Assembly (NCBI GenBank): GCA_036023115.1
Contig: JAYKKT010000059.1
Location: 2,198,501 to 2,262,500 of the forward strand
Source: Brasenia schreberi
Taxonomy: Eukaryota; Streptophyta; Magnoliopsida; Nymphaeales; Cabombaceae
Direction of reading: 5' to 3'
DNA: 64,000 nt
A program made the translations under genes and the position numbers. Position 1 is the stretch's first letter. Every line of letters begins with the position of its first letter. Of the stretch, positions 37,125-48,646 are shown piece after piece. A model generated the notes under the pieces. It was not told the DNA's origin. It made no database searches and was given only the letters and a program-made list of their open reading frames with translations.

Positions 37125-37151
37125 AATTACTAATTATCATATTCTTTAACA

Positions 37152-38164
37152 CCCCCCTTAAGTTGGGAGTGAGATACTTCGAACTCCAAACTTGCAAAAC
37201 CAACTAGGTAAAAGCAAGAACATTGCGTAATCATCTCAAGAGCACATTCCAACTCTCATTGTGAACGAAAAATGAATTACTTCCAGCAAACGGTCCTTTT
37301 CCGCCACCCATACGACTACAAACTTTCTAAAGTTGCTGTTGGGATTGGGTAGCAACACTACTACCCTCTTTTGGCTACACTGCTATAGTAAACTTGAAAG
37401 AAGATGGACTTGGGTAAGTTGGTTGTTCTTGATGTAACCGCCCCTCTCTCACTTTCTTCTTTTCAATCAGCAGAAGAAGGAATTGAACTGCCTCTCTCTT
37501 TCTTTTTTTCAATCACGAAAACAGAAGATGGAATTAGACGACCTCTCTCACTTTCTTCTTTGGCCTTTCTAGCTACACACCACTTTTCAACAACCTTCTT
37601 GGTTGCAACACTTTTTCAGCAACCTTCATAACTGCAACACTCTTTTACTTAGCCTACATGATTGTTCACTTCAATAACCTGTATGATTGCAAACTTTTAG
37701 CAACCTCAGTTCAGCCTGCACCTTCCAACAACTTCACTGGCTTCAAAATCTTTAGTAGCCTTCTCTAAATTTTCAATAAAGGTAGAGCAAGAACAATACG
37801 CAACACCAATAACATGAAAGGTGTTGTTATGCACCTCATCGAAACATCAACGAGTTTCTTTGCAGCACTTCCTTCATGTCAAACGAACTGGAGTGCACCC
37901 TTGCAACCCAATTTACATAACATGCAACAACCACTATCCACTACACTCGTTTGCTGACATCAATGTTGATGGCACTTCTATGCTCCTCAATGAAACAGTA
38001 ACAACATTGCTTTCCAAGGTCGGGTCTCTAATGCAACATGGAAGCTAGATTGGGAACAATATCTCTCACGTCCTTTAGTAGGGACCTAATATGAGTAAGC
38101 ACGAACCACGCAACAACAATAACACTCAACAATGTTCCTCACATCGCAGGACTATCACAACCCT
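37152..38164 (-). mobile_element. Probable internal 3' region of the copia element
   Basis: It starts with the polypurine tract and, on the minus strand, TTCGAAGTATCTCACTCCCA just before it, as in many copia 3' untranslated regions. The remainder has no recognisable domain. It contains a roughly 52-bp tandem repeat, CCTCTCTC(A/T)CTTTCTT plus GAAGAAGGAATTGAACTG-like, at about 37443-37560. Confidence 0.35.
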
Positions 38165-38198
38165 CTTTGACATTTCGTCAAAAAATTGATGTGCCACA

Positions 38199-39470
38199 CA
38201 GTGTTGTTCGACGCGTATCGTATCGTGTATCATTTTGCTCCACGATACGGGCATATCGTATCGTATGGTACTTTAATATTAAAAAAATATTTAAAAAATC
38301 AGAAAAAATAGTAAAAATCCAAAAAAAAAATAAAAAAAAATCAGGAAAAAATAGGAAAAATCTGATAATTGCAAAGAATTCATATAATGCAAAGTTTAGT
38401 ACATATTGATCATTCACCATTGAACAATTGAAAAAAATTTACATATTTTGAAGCAAAAAATGAAATACATTTACATTTACATATTGTAAATTTGTAATCA
38501 AGATCATTAACTAAATAATCTTCGTCTTTTCCTTGATGAAGATTCAAAGTTTCTCACCACCTTATGCTTCAAAATCAAAATCTTCATCTCCTTATTGATC
38601 GTCTTTTCCTTTATGAAGATTCAAAGTTTCTCACCACCTTATGCTTCAAAATCAAAATTTTCATCTCCTTATTGATGTTGTGCTCCTTCCAATAGGAGTG
38701 CATTTTCTTCATTATCTTCCATAAAACACTCATCTAATATATCAAAATTAACAAACTACTATCTTTGTACATGTACACATTTGCTAATTTTCATATGTGA
38801 GCAAAACGATGAGCTCCATTTCTTTGATTATTGAGTATATGACACCCAAGTGATGTGATATTGTTACTTGATGATATCCTCTTTTTCTCTTAGTGGAGAC
38901 TAGCTTTTTAACTAATCCTTGAAGTGGTTTGAAACTGAAGGATGATAGATGGATGTTGTGGGTTAAAATCAGGTCATCTGATTACTTCTGATCTCACTTC
39001 ACAGACTGAGTTAAGCCTCACACACGCTGTTCAACTCAATGGAAGTCATGTAAGGTGAACCCTAAAATAGTGAAGTTGTGAAATGCCCACTCAATGAACT
39101 GAGACAACCAAATTCTTCTTCATTGTTTGCGATTTCATGAAATTAGAAACTGGTAGCAGAAATATACCTAAAAGTTGGCAACAGAAAGGGAAATGATTTT
39201 ATCACAAATTTTATTTGTTCATAAATTATTCTTATTCAATAAATTTCTTATAAACTAACCCGAATTTACATGTTACATACATGGCTTACAATCCCAAACA
39301 AGCATACCAGAGGATGCCTTGGAGATAAGTGAAGAGAGGCAAGAAACTTGTTAAAAAAAAGTTGAATTTTTTTTAGGCGTATCGCTCGTACCGTATTGTA
39401 TGATAAGACATGATAATGATACAGATTATCATATCGTATCGTATCACATAGTATGATACGAATAACACTG
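38199..39470 (+). mobile_element. Non-autonomous hAT transposon, copy 1 (1272 bp)
   Basis: The ends are CAGTGTTGTTCG and CGAATAACACTG, an inverted pair. The flanking 8 bases GTGCCACA and GTGCCAGA match at 7 of 8, as expected for a hAT target duplication. Subterminal regions are packed with GTATCG/CGATAC repeats, the likely transposase sites. The interior is AT-rich with no transposase. The element interrupts the 3' part of the OB-fold retrocopy. A 77-bp internal tandem duplication lies at 38523-38676. Confidence 0.85.
38523..38676. repeat. 77-bp tandem duplication inside hAT copy 1
   Basis: CGTCTTTTCCTT.ATGAAG to CTCCTTATTGAT is repeated head to tail with about two differences. hAT copy 2 has a single unit. 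Confidence 0.85.
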
Positions 39471-39655
39471 GTGCCAGATTCATCTACCATATTAACGAGC
39501 TCATATTCGACCACACACATATTATCTTTCTTGACTGTAAACTCAACAGGAACAACGATTTCAACATGTCCCCATTTGTCAACAACAAGCCTCATTGATC
39601 CCTTGAACATGTCTATTTTTGCATTTCTATAATATATGGCTTCATCTAACATGGC
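39471..39655 (-). pseudogene. OB-fold nucleic-acid-binding protein (At4g28440-like) retrocopy fragment
   Basis: Minus-strand translation gives RNAKIDMFKGSMRLVVDKWG and then EYELVNMVDESG, the distal part of the single-domain plant OB-fold proteins similar to SOSS-B/At4g28440. Only about 60 residues remain, without introns. The 3' end is split by hAT copy 1; a few more codons and a stop continue at about 38165-38198. On its 5' side it is fused directly to the PDI retrocopy, on the same strand. Confidence 0.75.
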
Positions 39656-40640
39656 GCATAGAACTCAACAAGAACGTCTTTGGTCTCATCTAACACTTTT
39701 CATCAAAGTTTTTGCCAACAACAATTTTGATGTCTCCGTTGTTTTTCTCATGAATTGCATCTGACTTGTAAAATGACTTAAGTTTGTCTTCTAAGAAATC
39801 TTGACTAAATGCCTTAAGAGCATTGACAACTGAACCATCAAGATAGTACTTATCACCATCTTCATCTACGGAGTAACCAATAACTATTGGACCATTGCCT
39901 GTCACACCAAAATATTTTGCAACTTGCTTTCCAATGTCCTAATTGTCCAAGTCCACATGAATAAAAAGAAGCTTTCCATTGAAGAGCCTCGCTGTATCGT
40001 GGAAACATGGCATGACACTGTCATGATCCTTGGTCTGAACAAAGATCAGAACATGTTTCTTGATTGGGCTATCAAAAAGTGAAGAAGTAGTTTCCCTATC
40101 AAATGTGGTCACCAAAGTAGCCTTGTTTGTAGAGATAGTCACCTATGGCAGATTTGCTAAACTCACCATCAAAGTGAGTGATTTTTTTCAGTTTCCTTCT
40201 TCAACAAGACCAGTGAAGGGCGTTTTGCCTTTGGATCAATGTGGAAAAGCTTTGCAACATTCTCATTGGTGGTCTAATAGAAAGAAACACCATCTTCCAG
40301 CCTTGAGGCTGCAACGAGCTCCCCATTCTCAGGCCCCTCTAAGGAATCGAGGAACGATAGAACCAACGCACTCTCAACACTTAGTACACTTTATAGCTTC
40401 AACATTATCGATGCTTTGAACTAGAGGCCCCGTCTTCTTCTTAATCCAGGTTACAATAGCATCTTTGGTCTTGCCGCTATCATATTGTGTGTGCTCCCCG
40501 TTGACGAAGAAGTATATGGTAGGGAATCCCTGGACCTCATACTGCTTTGCCAATTCTTTCTCAACGATAGCGTCCACCTTTCCAATCAAAACATACTTTG
40601 CTTTCTTAAAGCTTGCACCCATTGAATAGGCATGTTGCCT
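39656..40640 (-). pseudogene. Protein disulfide isomerase processed pseudogene
   Basis: Reading down the minus strand through stops and frameshifts there is an uninterrupted cDNA-like PDI, with no introns. It runs from the end of thioredoxin domain a (VDAIVEKELAKQYEVQGFPT, DAIVTWIKKKTGP), through b (ASRLEDGVSFY, KLFHIDPKAKRPSLVLLKKE) and b' (LVTTFDRETTSSLFDSPIKK, FSQDFLEDKLKSFYKSDAI). It ends at the beginning of domain a' (VGKNFDE, LDETKDVLVEFYAP). It stops exactly before the second CGHC active site, where the OB-fold sequence takes over. The first active site is also missing. It is non-functional. Confidence 0.85.
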
Positions 40641-40704
40641 TCACCATATTTGTCCCAATTTGGTAGCTCCAAGGATGACTTAGTCCTTGCCAAATATTAG
40701 AAAC

Positions 40705-42300
40705 TGTTGAAGAGATGGGTCACGACCCAAAATCCACTGTGTCAGTTCAGTATCCATGTGAGGGATACCAGAAAAGTTTATTTTAAGTTGTAATGTGTAT
40801 ATTACTAAGTAGGGGTAGAATAGTCTATCAAGTTATAAAGTATATAATTGTAATTCCGTCCATGAGGTCAATTGAAGTAAGAGAGAAATAAAAGAGGAGT
40901 TGCCGACTCCATTGAGAGGGCAGGCTGCCGTTCCAAAATCCCATGATGTTTGCTATATTTTTTGATGATTTGAGTACTTTATTTCTTTAACATGGTATCA
41001 GAGCATAATATGTAGGATTAGGGCACTTAAAGATCACGCAAAAGAGATATTTTTCAAGGAAATTAGGGTTTGCACTAAGGAGCAATCTAGTTTTTTGTTG
41101 AAAGGTATTACACATCAAATAAGATGGTGATACGAAAAAGAAATTGGAAGAACTACAAAGATCGCAACCTAAAGGGGGCGATCATGGGAAAAAGGGGGAA
41201 GTTACTGAAAATTACAGAAAATAGAGGAAAATGGGAATACCTGACTGAAGAAATTCCCACACCCAATACTACCAATCTCTCATACTCTAAGTGGCGTAGA
41301 GAAAATGCCTTGGTAAGTGCTTGATTAATTTAGTCAATGATACCTTCTATTGGGAGTAAATTTATGTTCTTAGAATCAACCCATGAGATTTGGCTAACTG
41401 TCAAAGATGCCTATGCTCATAAGAAAAACATTGCTAGGAAATACGAAATTATAGAAATGATTCACAAATGCAGACAATGAGGGAGAACGATAAGTGAATA
41501 TTATGTGAGCTTTGAGGATTATGTCAAAACTGTATGAACGAAAGAAATGAAGAATTTGAAGAAAGAAAATTGTTTGACTTGTTATGGGGTATTTCTTCAG
41601 ACTTCGAGGCTTTGAAAAATAACATCTTAAGGAGGGAAGAAATTTCCTCACTTAGCACAATTTATACACTACTTTTGAGAGAAGAAGACAGACGACACCT
41701 TGAGAAAGAAGGAAAAAATAGCAGTACAAAAGCTGTGGCCTTTATTGAAAAGAATTCTCAGCCTACCTATGGACTTAGAGGTGGAAGAGGAGGGTATAAT
41801 TGAAGAGTAAGAGGCCGAACACAATATTCTTTAGATGAGAAAGACAGACTCTCGTGCACTCACTGCAGGAAAACCAAACATACTAGAGAGAGATGTTGGC
41901 AGTTGATTGGTCGACCGAGTTATAATCAAAATGAGCAATCTAAGGCTTATGTGAGTAACCAAAATGAAAAGAATATGATGGAGACAAGTTTGAATTCTTT
42001 AGTCGAGATGAAGAGGAAGATAGAAGAGCTGGAATCGAGACTTGACTTATCCTTTTTCGTTTATGGCCCATGATAACTCTTTCACTTCTAATACATGAAT
42101 TTGGGTTATTGATCCGGGGCTATAGACTACATGGTGGGAACCAGAGGGTACTTTCAAGATTATCATTTTATTCAGGGAGGCATTGGTATTAAGATGGTTG
42201 ATGGGTCAAATACTCTTATTATAAAAAAGTGAGTGATATTACATCTCTTAGACTCCTTAAAAACGTTCTACATATTCCTCTATCATAGTAGACGGGGGGC
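40705..42300 (+). mobile_element. Ty1/copia retrotransposon remnant (5' LTR, PBS, gag, start of protease)
   Basis: The 5' LTR is 40705-40992 (TGTTGAAGAG...TTCTTTAACA, 288 bp). It is followed directly by TGGTATCAGAGC (40993-41004), the initiator-Met tRNA primer binding site typical of copia. Broken gag frames follow: YSKWRRENALV, then FMFLESTHEIWLTVKDAY and EFEERKLFDLLWGI. A CCHC knuckle CTHCRKTKHTRERC lies at about 41855-41896. A degraded aspartic protease region (TWVIDPG where a D-S-G is expected, then IKMVDGSN and LKNVLHIP) ends near 42290. No integrase, reverse transcriptase or 3' LTR was found. Confidence 0.85.
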
Positions 42301-42668
42301 GTTTGTCCTTCTTATAATTTTTAAAATTAGGGTCTGACTTATGAGATACCTTTATCATGATCACTTATCGTAAATGATGTGCTATTTGAGTCTTTCGATG
42401 CTGCTAAACTTCATCAACTTATTTTTACGTTTGAAAGTTCAAAACCGTATTACTTGCAGCACCTCATGTTATTGTTGGAAAAACTATTTTTATTTCTTTC
42501 AAAGAATGATATTGTAATGTGTAAAACCAGGAAACGAAGGAAAAACCATGTTCTGTAAGTACCAGTAAAAGCATGATTTTGGGAAGCTTATGGTCACCTT
42601 TTGTTTGAACATACATTAATCATATGGAGTTCACTATCAAAGTTTGGGGTACGTTCATCACATATAAC

Positions 42669-43704
42669 CAGTGTTGTCTGGGCTCCACAATACGGGCGTA
42701 TCATATCGTATTGTATCGTACTTTAATATTAAAATAATACGAAAATTATTTAAAAAATCAAAAAAATTAGTAAAAATCTGAAAAAATTCTGGAAAAATCT
42801 GATAATTGCTTTAAATTCATATAATGCAAAGTTTAGCACAGATTGAACATTCAACATTGAACAATTGGATCCAAAATTATATATTTTGAAGCAAAAAATG
42901 AAATACATTTACATTTTACATATTTGAATTTGTATAAGGATTATTAACTAAATAATCTTCATCTTCTACTTGATAAAGATTCAAAGTTTCTCATCACCTT
43001 CTGCTTTAAAATGAAAATCTTCATCTCCTTCGTGATGTTGTTGCACTTCAAATTAATTCATGCAATGTCTTCTTCGGTTAGGAGTGCATTTTCTTCGTTA
43101 TCTTCCATAATCCACTCATCTAATATATCAAAATTAACAAACTGCTATCTTTGTACATGTAGTTGTCATATTTGCTAATTTTCATATGTGAGCAAAATAA
43201 TGAGCTCAATTTCTTTGATTATTGACTCTATGACACCTCAGTGATGTGATATTATTACTTGATGATATCCCTTTTTCTCTTACAATTAGCTTTTTAACTA
43301 ATGCTTGAGCTTCATTTCTCACTTCACATACTGAGTTAAGCCTCACACACGTTGATCATGTTCAACTCAATGGAAGTCACGTAAGGTGAACCCTAAAATA
43401 GTGAAGTTATGAAATGCCCACTCAATGAACCGAGACAACCAAATGTTTTTAATTGTTTGCGATCTCATGAAATTAGAAACTGCTAGCATAAATATATCTA
43501 AAAGTTGGCAACAGAAAGGAAAATGATTTTGTCACAATTTTTATTTGTTTATAAATTATTCTTATTCAATAAATAAAATTATAAACCCAAATTACAAGCA
43601 TAGGGAAGTGAAGAGAGGCGAAGAGAGGCCAGAAACCTGCAAAAAAAAAATTTGAATTTTTTTTTGGACGTATCGTACGATATGGTGCGATACGGATAAC
43701 ACTG
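42669..43704 (+). mobile_element. Non-autonomous hAT transposon, copy 2 (1036 bp)
   Basis: The termini are CAGTGTTGTC and GGATAACACTG. They are flanked by a perfect 8-bp target duplication, CATATAAC, at 42661-42668 and 43705-43712. The interior aligns along its length with copy 1, in the same orientation, but has one unit instead of two of the 77-bp repeat and lacks a stretch near the middle. No transposase is present. Confidence 0.92.
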
Positions 43705-45542
43705 CATATAACTATTAATCCCTAAAACTTTCTTGTTAGACTCTAAACCTTCTTCATGTTGGATTGGATGCATTAAGTCCAGTTAACGAGTGTTAGATGA
43801 TCTGTTAGATTACCATTTGCATTATCTATTGCTTGTACCATTGGTCAACCATGGTAACATTGACAGGCGTACATGCTGACATGAGGCAGTGTCACGTTAC
43901 TCTTGCTCAATATGCATCGTCTGGTAGTTAGTATCTACACAGTGATTTTACTGGATGACTTTTTATAGGATTTAAAGATTTTCAGTACACCTAAAGTTTT
44001 GACAATCATCGGCAAAACTAGCAAGTTCTAAGTGCATTTTAACTTTTGATACGAACAGAGAAGGTCCAGAGCTCAATCCATCTAGATTGCCACCAAGTAC
44101 ATTTAAGACTATCATTTTATTATCCCTCTAAAAAAGTTATCTAGAGTTTTAGTAGTTTTCAAAAGCACACCTCAATTTGCGGTAATATTAAGGCAGCCAA
44201 GTGTTGAAGTTGATCTATAAGCGGCTAATTGGTAACTCTTGTTGAATGCTTCAAATTTGTGTTTAGCTAGCGATTCAAAAGTTGTAAAAAAGGAGAGAGG
44301 GAAGGTAGTGTATTTGCTCCCCATACCGGTTGTAGCCATCTTTTGATTTTCCTCAGGTTCTAAACGCTAACAACTGAAACACTGGTTAGGTGGAGATAAA
44401 TCCTCAAGTTCAGACTTCCCACTCATGTTTAGTTGATATATCTTCCTCTGTTTTTCTTTTAATTCTTTGTTTGGATTTTGATTCTGTTATTAGATGTGAA
44501 GAACCCACATGGAATTTATAATGTATCATGTACGCATTAGAATGCCTGTTTAGGACACGTGCACACGAAATTCTAATCAAAAGCATTCACTGAGATGGAT
44601 GAAATATTCACGGAGGTGCACACGACAATTAATGGTAAAGGTCACTTTAAAAACATAATTTCTCATAATATAAAAGTTGTAAACACATATATCAGCAACA
44701 TACTCGTGGTTTTTTGTTTATGGAATATAGAGTTGTTATCGACATAGCCAAACTTACTGCAACTAATTTATTGCGAATTGAATGAACACCCAATTCAGCA
44801 TGTCATATAAGGAACATATTACATCATGGGCTGCTATAAAGCTCCTTCTAAAACTGTTACATGTATTAGATGCTCGTTTTCGTGAGTTTATAGCTTAGAG
44901 TTCAATGAAATTTTGGCATTTCCCTCACGGCAGAAGATCTCATACCTGCACATTTTGTATCCAACCCTTTCCTTGGAACTGAAATTCATGGATTCACATA
45001 ATAAAGAATGTAGTATCTGAGGACCTAAGATGCTCTTTTGAGGGCTGTCAGATCTTGGCATGGTCATCAGAGTGGGCTGGACTCAGTGTAGTTTTAGGAT
45101 AAGCAAGAATATGTGAACTTCAAAAGGAAATTCAGTTAGCTTGGCAGATGGGATTTAGGAAGGTGCTGCTAGTAAATGAGTCTGTAACAGCAGTTTAGCT
45201 GATTGCAGAGAGTGAAGGACAGAATAGTGACAGTCGGCTGGTCTTGCAAGTGAAGAGATGGACTCTAAAGGACTGGGACATCAAAACAATAAAAACCTTT
45301 TTGGAAAAACAACAGATGCACAGATTCAAGCTTCAGCATGCAACAACCAATAGCTTTCCAAATGCTAACTTCATCTCTACCTGTGCTAGAACGCCTGATT
45401 GCAGATAATATAGCAGAAGCAGATCCCCATAGCTTCCTCTCCTTCGGTCGTTGACCCCATTGTGTTACCAATAGAAAAGCAAGAATTACTATGCTCTATG
45501 AGGTTTTTACTTGTTTGAAGAAGTGACTTGGATTCCTTAATG

Positions 45543-45662
<120 letters not shown>

Positions 45663-45691
45663 CTTACCTGACAGTGTCTTCTTGTTTGCAG

Positions 45692-46124
45692 GAAACCAAC
45701 AACTGTAGAAGAAATCCTGACAATTGAGATCAAGCCTGGTTGGAAGAAAGGTACAAAGATTACCTTTCCAGAGAAAGGCAATGAACTAAGAAATATTATC
45801 CCATCCGATCTGGTCTTTATTATAGATGAGAGACCTCACGCCACATTCAAGAGAGACGGCAATGATTTGATAATGATGCAAAAAGTCTCACTCGTAGAGG
45901 CTCTCACTGGATACACAGTCCAATTAACAACATTAGATGGCCGGACTCTCACAGTCCCTGTGAATTCTACAATTAGTCCTGGATATGAGGAAGTTGTGCG
46001 TGGTGAAGGTATGCCTATCCCAAAGGAACCCACCAAGAAAGGCAACTTAAGAATCAAGTTCAACATCAAATTCCCTTCAAGACTTACTGCGGAGCAGAAG
46101 ACGGGTATCAAGCAACTGTTTTGA
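45692..46124 (+). CDS. Type II J-domain co-chaperone (DNAJB-like), exon 3
   Basis: This is the C-terminal 144 residues of the gene beginning at 30236. The acceptor is TTGTTTGCAG, and the first base completes the Gly codon left open at 31170. It encodes the rest of the two beta-sandwich domains and the dimerisation tail: VEEILTIEIKPGWKKGTKIT, DLVFIIDERPHATFKRDGND, VSLVEALTGYTVQL, GEGMPIPKEP and the end TGIKQLF. These strings are collinear with cytosolic DNAJB1/B4-type proteins. The matching splice phase and the complementary domain content argue against a separate gene. Confidence 0.92.
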
Positions 46125-46439
46125 CCGCCTTGAGTCATGTAACGTTCCTTCTCTTTAGTTCTTATTTTAGTGTCTTACCTGTTGGCATCTTCTTTCTCTC
46201 TGTTCATTTTCCTTTTTGTTTATAGTATACAAGTCGTAAGTCCTAAATCATTCCATGCCGTCTTCCATCTCAGTTTCTCCTCTAAAAGTTATGTGGTTGG
46301 AGAACATTGCATGCATGTTGTCCTGGCTTTCCATTGCTGCTGAATGTGGCTATACTCGGTTTCAGTGAAATACTCTGAGGTCATAACTTCATTTACTTAT
46401 TACATCTGAAATGCTTGTGAACCCGGGTTAGTAAAGTGA

Positions 46440-46600
46440 ACCGTTGCACATAGTTTGGTTTGGTTCGGCTAGGTCATTCATGTTCAGTTTGTTAAACCAT
46501 ATGAGATGAAAGTGAACTTGGTATGTTTGGTTCAGTTTGGCTTGTGAGAACTCTTTAAATGACTTAAGAAAATTACCTAAACCAAGCCCCTTATGTCATT
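46440..46600 (+). repeat. Interspersed repeat of unknown class (copy 2)
   Basis: The block CAGTTTGTTAAACCATATGA and the GAACTTGG that follows align with the reverse complement of 7220-7345. Confidence 0.45.
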
Positions 46601-47394
46601 GTCTTAGGGTAGTTAAGGTCATTCAAGGGACATCTTTTATTTTACTTCTTTAAAAAGCAGGAGTTTAGATGAATATTAGGCTGCTTATTTAGGTATTTAA
46701 GAAAATCTCTCTTTCAACTCGGTTCAGCTCGGGTCGTAAAGCGAAGATCAACTCGGAAGAGAGGCTGTTCAGCTATTAGTTAGCTCAGCTCATCCATATA
46801 GAAAATGAGGCGAGCAACAAAGAGTTGTCCAGTTCGTTTGGCTTGTGTACCAGCCTTGAATGGAAAATTGCTTTTCATTGCAATGGTTGGAGAACTTATC
46901 AAATTAGGTAAGATTAAGAAACCCATAGTTTTAAACTTGGTTTTCTGTACATGTTGGGTTTCATTATCTCTGAATTGTTTCCTCTGGGGCGTTGTTTTAC
47001 TCACATGTCATCTGCATATAGGCTGGATTCAGCTGGATATATGATCCAGGCTTTACTTGTTGCTTTCAGATTCAGGCCTTCAAAAGCATGCTGAAAATCT
47101 GCAGTTACTTTTGGATTTGGACCAGCCCTTTTAGTAGGGCTTAGTTTGTGTTCACATCAAGATTCAATTGTACTGTTTTTGTTTTTGAATTTGATAAATA
47201 ACATGCCTTTATTTGCCACTGCTCTGAAAAAGTTTATCTTGCCGGACAACGAGGAAACCTCACTAAGAACTGGGTCTCTTGGGTCATCATCCATTGTGCC
47301 ACTTTGCCTTGTGTGCCCCACTATGATACACTTGGGACTGGTACTGGTGTCTTAAGCTTAGCACCTTCCATCTTGAAAGGGAGCTAGCTTTACG

Positions 47395-47490
47395 TTCTAG
47401 AACAATCACCAGTCGGTCGATCTCACAAGTTGAAGGTCGTGAGTTCGATACCCGGGTGTGCATCTGGTATAGGTGTGGCTATTTAGTGTT
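47395..47490 (+). mobile_element. tRNA-derived SINE (family 1, copy 2)
   Basis: It contains CTCACAAGTTGAAGG, then the B box GAGTTCGATACCCGG, matching 6020-6065. The A box is weak (AGTCGGTCGATC). Confidence 0.6.
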
Positions 47491-47811
47491 CCCAGTAGTG
47501 TTTATGTGGTGTCATTCCATGCTCATGTCAGAAACGGCTCAACTCGAAAGTGACCCGGTCTTTTTATGTTGCTTAGAATGAGCAATAGCCACGACTTCTT
47601 AGGTTCTTTCTGTGTTGGGAGTTGTATTACCATCAATTTCATGCCTTGAGTTGTGTTGGTGTTGTGTCATTTGGTGTGTCAGAACAGAGTAACCCAACAC
47701 GAGCTTGTCTCTTTCGTGTTACTTTGGTCGGGTAGATCTCTCTTTTGGTTGATCTCTTCCTATTTCGTTTTTCTTTTCCTTTCACCTTTTCCTTTTTTCA
47801 AGCTAGGGTGA

Positions 47812-47892
47812 GGCAGATCCCTTCATGATATGCCTATCCTGGGTATCGAACTTAAGACATTCAACTTGAAGGCTCTTTTTAGGCGACTCCCT
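47812..47892 (-). mobile_element. tRNA-derived SINE (family 1, copy 3)
   Basis: On the minus strand: CAAGTTGAATGTCTTAAG, then TTCGATACCC, matching family 1 around the B box. Confidence 0.5.
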
Positions 47893-48646
47893 ATCGAAGA
47901 AACCCGCGGCTTCTTCTTCTTTTTTTAATTCAAAATTAAGAATCTGGTTATGAAATTGGAAATCATGCGATATTTGTGAGCTAAGTGCGCGTATATTCAT
48001 GCTTCTTTGGCCGTCTCCTAAAGCTACAAGATCATGTTTTATGTGGTGTCAAGATCATGAACCCCAAAGTTCTATGATTCCGTGCCATTCATTAGGGGCA
48101 ACATGTTTGATGCAGAAAAATATTAAGGGATGGCCACTTTTTACGTCGCATTGATGCGGGAATAGCCGTGTATGTGTTTCACATATGAAAGACCTTTGAA
48201 GACTTTAGCTAGTAAATGCATGATAGTTTGAAATATATTTTATTTTTTAAATGAAGATTATGGTTTACATTAACTTAATAATGATGTTCACGAGTTCGGC
48301 TGGAGTTCAAGGTATGTCTGTGTCTCTGCCTGTGTCACAAAGGGGACACCACCCAATAGGGCGTGTCCGTGCAATCCATGCAATTGACCCAATTTTGCTT
48401 TACTAGCACACTAGTTGGGCCCGATGGGACCCAATTATTTAAATTCATGCCTGGATAGTGACAAAGGGCTTTCAAGTGGTTGGCTTTCTTACACAATTGA
48501 ATAAATATAGTAAACCATATATATATATATTATTTTTTTTGAATAAACATTAACAATGTGGAACCCAAAGTTGAAAATCACTCTCTTTGATAACTAGAAA
48601 TTGACACTCTTTTTGGTGAAGTCTAATCCACACACATGCACATATA

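Larger units (their letters stand above)
46125..48646. other. Spacer downstream of the J-domain gene
   Basis: The first few hundred bases are presumably the 3' UTR. The rest contains an interspersed repeat and two SINEs (listed). No other gene is supported. Confidence 0.5.

Noticed and set aside
37443..37560. CRISPR-like or satellite array
   Set aside because: There are only about 2.5 imperfect ~52-bp units in a plant nuclear intron; it is an ordinary tandem duplication.
39266..39470. C-terminal extension of the OB-fold frame (SVIRIILCDT...)
   Set aside because: This part of the frame lies inside hAT copy 1 and is not protein-coding history.
45692..46124. Exon 3 region as an independent gene or J-domain pseudogene
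   Set aside because: Splice phase, domain order and total length all complete the gene at 30236. It begins in the middle of a beta-sandwich domain, with no start.
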